From contig JAZQDJ010000056.1 of the NCBI GenBank assembly GCA_045546735.1, positions 9,587 to 73,586 of the forward strand: a stretch of 64,000 nucleotides of DNA, in the 5' to 3' direction. A model generated the notes under the pieces. That model did not search any database. It had not been told where the DNA came from and worked only from the letters and a program-made list of their open reading frames with translations. Positions 62,965 through 64,000 of the stretch are shown one piece after another. Position numbers and translations under genes: made by a program. Numbering within the stretch: position 1 is the first letter of the stretch; every line of letters starts with the position of its first letter. The stretch is from SVFI01 sp045546735 (GTDB lineage Bacteria; Bacillota; Clostridia; Lachnospirales; Lachnospiraceae).

Positions 62965-62992
62965 AAAAAGCCCTTGAAACAGGGGCTTTTTT
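62965..62992 (+). terminator. Rho-independent terminator ending the fla/che operon
   Basis: AAAAAGCCCTTG (62965-62976) pairs with CAGGGGCTTTTT (62980-62991) with one G-U pair, a tight AAA loop and a T-run. The loop and the right side of the left arm also hold the -35 element of the rpsB promoter. Confidence 0.93.
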
Positions 62993-63002
62993 GTGTTAAA
63001 AT
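62974..63002 (+). promoter_or_regulatory. Candidate rpsB-tsf promoter overlapping the terminator
   Basis: TTGAAA (62974-62979), a 17-base spacer and TAAAAT (62997-63002), with TG at 62994-62995 (extended -10). The -35 lies in the loop of the upstream terminator. Predicted start is near 63009, giving a leader of about 135 bases. Confidence 0.72.
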
Positions 63003-63014
63003 CTATGCGTTGTG

Positions 63015-63112
63015 GTCTGCAAAGATACAACAAGTAACTAATTAAACACGCAGACGGATTTCCGGCCGGTGCTTCTTTAACGCGGAGGTGGCACGGAAAG
63101 TAGATGTTTGCG
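63015..63112 (+). promoter_or_regulatory. Structured leader of rpsB (possible S2 autoregulatory element)
   Basis: CGCAGAC (63049-63055) can pair with GTTTGCG (63106-63112). Nested inside are TTTCC (63059-63063) with GGAAA (63095-63099) and GTGC (63069-63072) with GCAC (63091-63094). The same segment can instead pair upstream: GCAGAC (63050-63055) with GTCTGC (63015-63020). The two folds exclude each other. Ribosomal protein S2 represses its own operon in other bacteria, so an autoregulatory leader is plausible. The actual fold was not computed. Confidence 0.45.
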
Positions 63113-63144
63113 GAAGCAAATTTTAACCAAACGGAGGTAAAGAC

Positions 63145-63870
63145 ATGAGCGTTATTTCAATGAAACAGTTATTAGAAGCAGGTGTTCATTTCGGACATCA
63201 GACAAGAAGATGGAACCCTAAGATGGCTCCATACATCTACACAGAGAGAAACGGTATCCACATCATCGACTTACAGACATCTGTAGGTAAAGTAGACGAA
63301 GCTTACCAGGCAATTTCAGAAGTTGCTTCAGCAGGTGGTACAATTCTTTTCGTAGGTACAAAGAAACAGGCACAGGACGCTGTTAAGACAGAGGCTGAGC
63401 GTTGTGGTATGTACTACGTAAACGAGAGATGGTTAGGCGGTATGCTTACAAACTTCCAGACAATCCAGTCAAGAATTGCGCGTTTAAAAGCAATTGAGGC
63501 TATGTCAGAAGACGGTACATTTGATGTACTTCCAAAGAAAGAAGTTATCGCTCTTAAAAAAGAGTGGGAAAAATTAGAGAAGAACTTAGGCGGTATCAAA
63601 GAGATGGAACATATTCCGGATGCTATCTTTGTAGTAGACCCTAAGAAAGAAAAAATCTGTATCCAGGAAGCTCACGCTTTAGGAATTACATTAGTAGGTA
63701 TCGCTGATACAAACTGTGATCCGGAAGAACTTGATTTCGTTATTCCTGGTAACGATGATGCAATCCGTGCAGTAAAACTCATCGTTTCTAAGATGGCAGA
63801 CGCTGTTATCGAAGCAAATCAGGGTGCAGCTGAAGAAGTAGAAGAAGTTGCAGAAGAAGATGCAGAATAA
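63145..63870 (+). CDS. rpsB: 30S ribosomal protein S2
   Basis: A small-subunit ribosomal protein that binds late near the neck of the 30S subunit. Family motifs are clear: ISMKQLLEAGVHFGHQTRRW, NPKMAPYIYTERNGIHIIDL, MYYVNERWLGGMLTNFQTIQ, IPDAIFVVDPKKEKICIQEA and IADTNCDPEELDFVIPGNDD. An acidic C-terminal tail follows. The product is 241 aa. The RBS ACGGAGGT precedes ATG 63145. Codon use is that of a highly expressed gene. Confidence 0.98.
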   Translation: MSVISMKQLLEAGVHFGHQTRRWNPKMAPYIYTERNGIHIIDLQTSVGKVDEAYQAISEVASAGGTILFVGTKKQAQDAVKTEAERCGMYYVNERWLGGMLTNFQTIQSRIARLKAIEAMSEDGTFDVLPKKEVIALKKEWEKLEKNLGGIKEMEHIPDAIFVVDPKKEKICIQEAHALGITLVGIADTNCDPEELDFVIPGNDDAIRAVKLIVSKMADAVIEANQGAAEEVEEVAEEDAE

Positions 63871-63900
63871 TTTTTAGTAAGATAACGGAGGAAAATAATA

Positions 63901-64000
63901 TGGCAATTACAGCAGGTATGGTAAAAGAATTAAGAGAATTAACAGGCGCAGGTATGATGGACTGTAAAAAAGCTCTTACAGAAACAAACGGAGATATGGA
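63901..64000 (+). CDS. tsf: Translation elongation factor Ts (partial, 5' end)
   Basis: The start of EF-Ts, the nucleotide exchange factor of EF-Tu, running off the right edge. The visible 33 residues MAITAGMVKELRELTGAGMM, DCKKALTETNGDM match the conserved N-terminal UBA-like domain. It lies 30 bases after rpsB with GGAGGAAAA ahead of ATG 63901, the standard rpsB-tsf arrangement. Confidence 0.97.

Noticed and set aside
1..64000. CRISPR arrays, tRNA/rRNA genes, prophage or IS elements
   Set aside because: No regularly spaced repeats, cloverleaf-like segments, transposase or integrase motifs were noticed in the few intergenic spaces available.

Overview
The window looks like a chromosomal segment of a motile, anaerobic Bacillota of the Lachnospiraceae type (Roseburia / Lachnospira / Eubacterium-like). 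The reasons are low-to-moderate G+C, strong AGGAGG-type ribosome binding sites, the Gram-positive fla/che gene order ending in sigD and followed by rpsB-tsf, the dprA...topA-codY-flgB neighbourhood, and a giant BspA-type leucine-rich surface protein. Every supported gene is on the + strand. I saw no tRNA, rRNA, CRISPR array, transposase or integrase.

Layout. (1) 1-236: the last part of a DprA-like gene. (2) 389-5998: a secreted 1869-residue LRR_5/BspA-like protein with its own extended -10 promoter and a strong terminator. (3) 6174-25446: a type IV pilus (T4P) island with a promoter, a structured leader, pilB, pilC, two pilins, pilD, a pilM-pilN fusion, pilO, then unusually large minor-pilin-like proteins (469, 815, 178 and 816 aa) and a 1583-residue membrane-anchored protein, closed by a terminator. 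(4) 25464-28587: topA and codY, each with a candidate promoter, and a terminator after codY. (5) 28662-62992: the complete fla/che operon, with motA/motB embedded after flgE and a PilZ gene embedded before cheB, ending in a FapA-like gene and three small membrane or coiled-coil genes, then a terminator. (6) 62974-64000: the rpsB promoter, a structured leader, rpsB and the start of tsf.

How it fits together. The T4P island sits between dprA and topA, which are close neighbours in many Bacillota, so it looks like an insertion into a conserved chromosomal neighbourhood. Its assembly ATPase carries two back-to-back MshEN motifs with the exact 5-residue spacing known for c-di-GMP binding, and the flagellar operon encodes a PilZ protein. 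c-di-GMP therefore probably talks to both surface motility (pili) and swimming (flagella). CodY, the nutrient sensor, is encoded directly upstream of the flagellar operon. The most unusual material is the pilus tip-like module at 13.7-25.4 kb, whose last protein contains three diverged copies of a 'LEI.P ... D.IyiG' module, and the structured leader upstream of pilB.

Limits: all functional calls are by eye. No alignments, HMM searches, RNA folding or codon-usage statistics were run. Residue positions are approximate unless stated.
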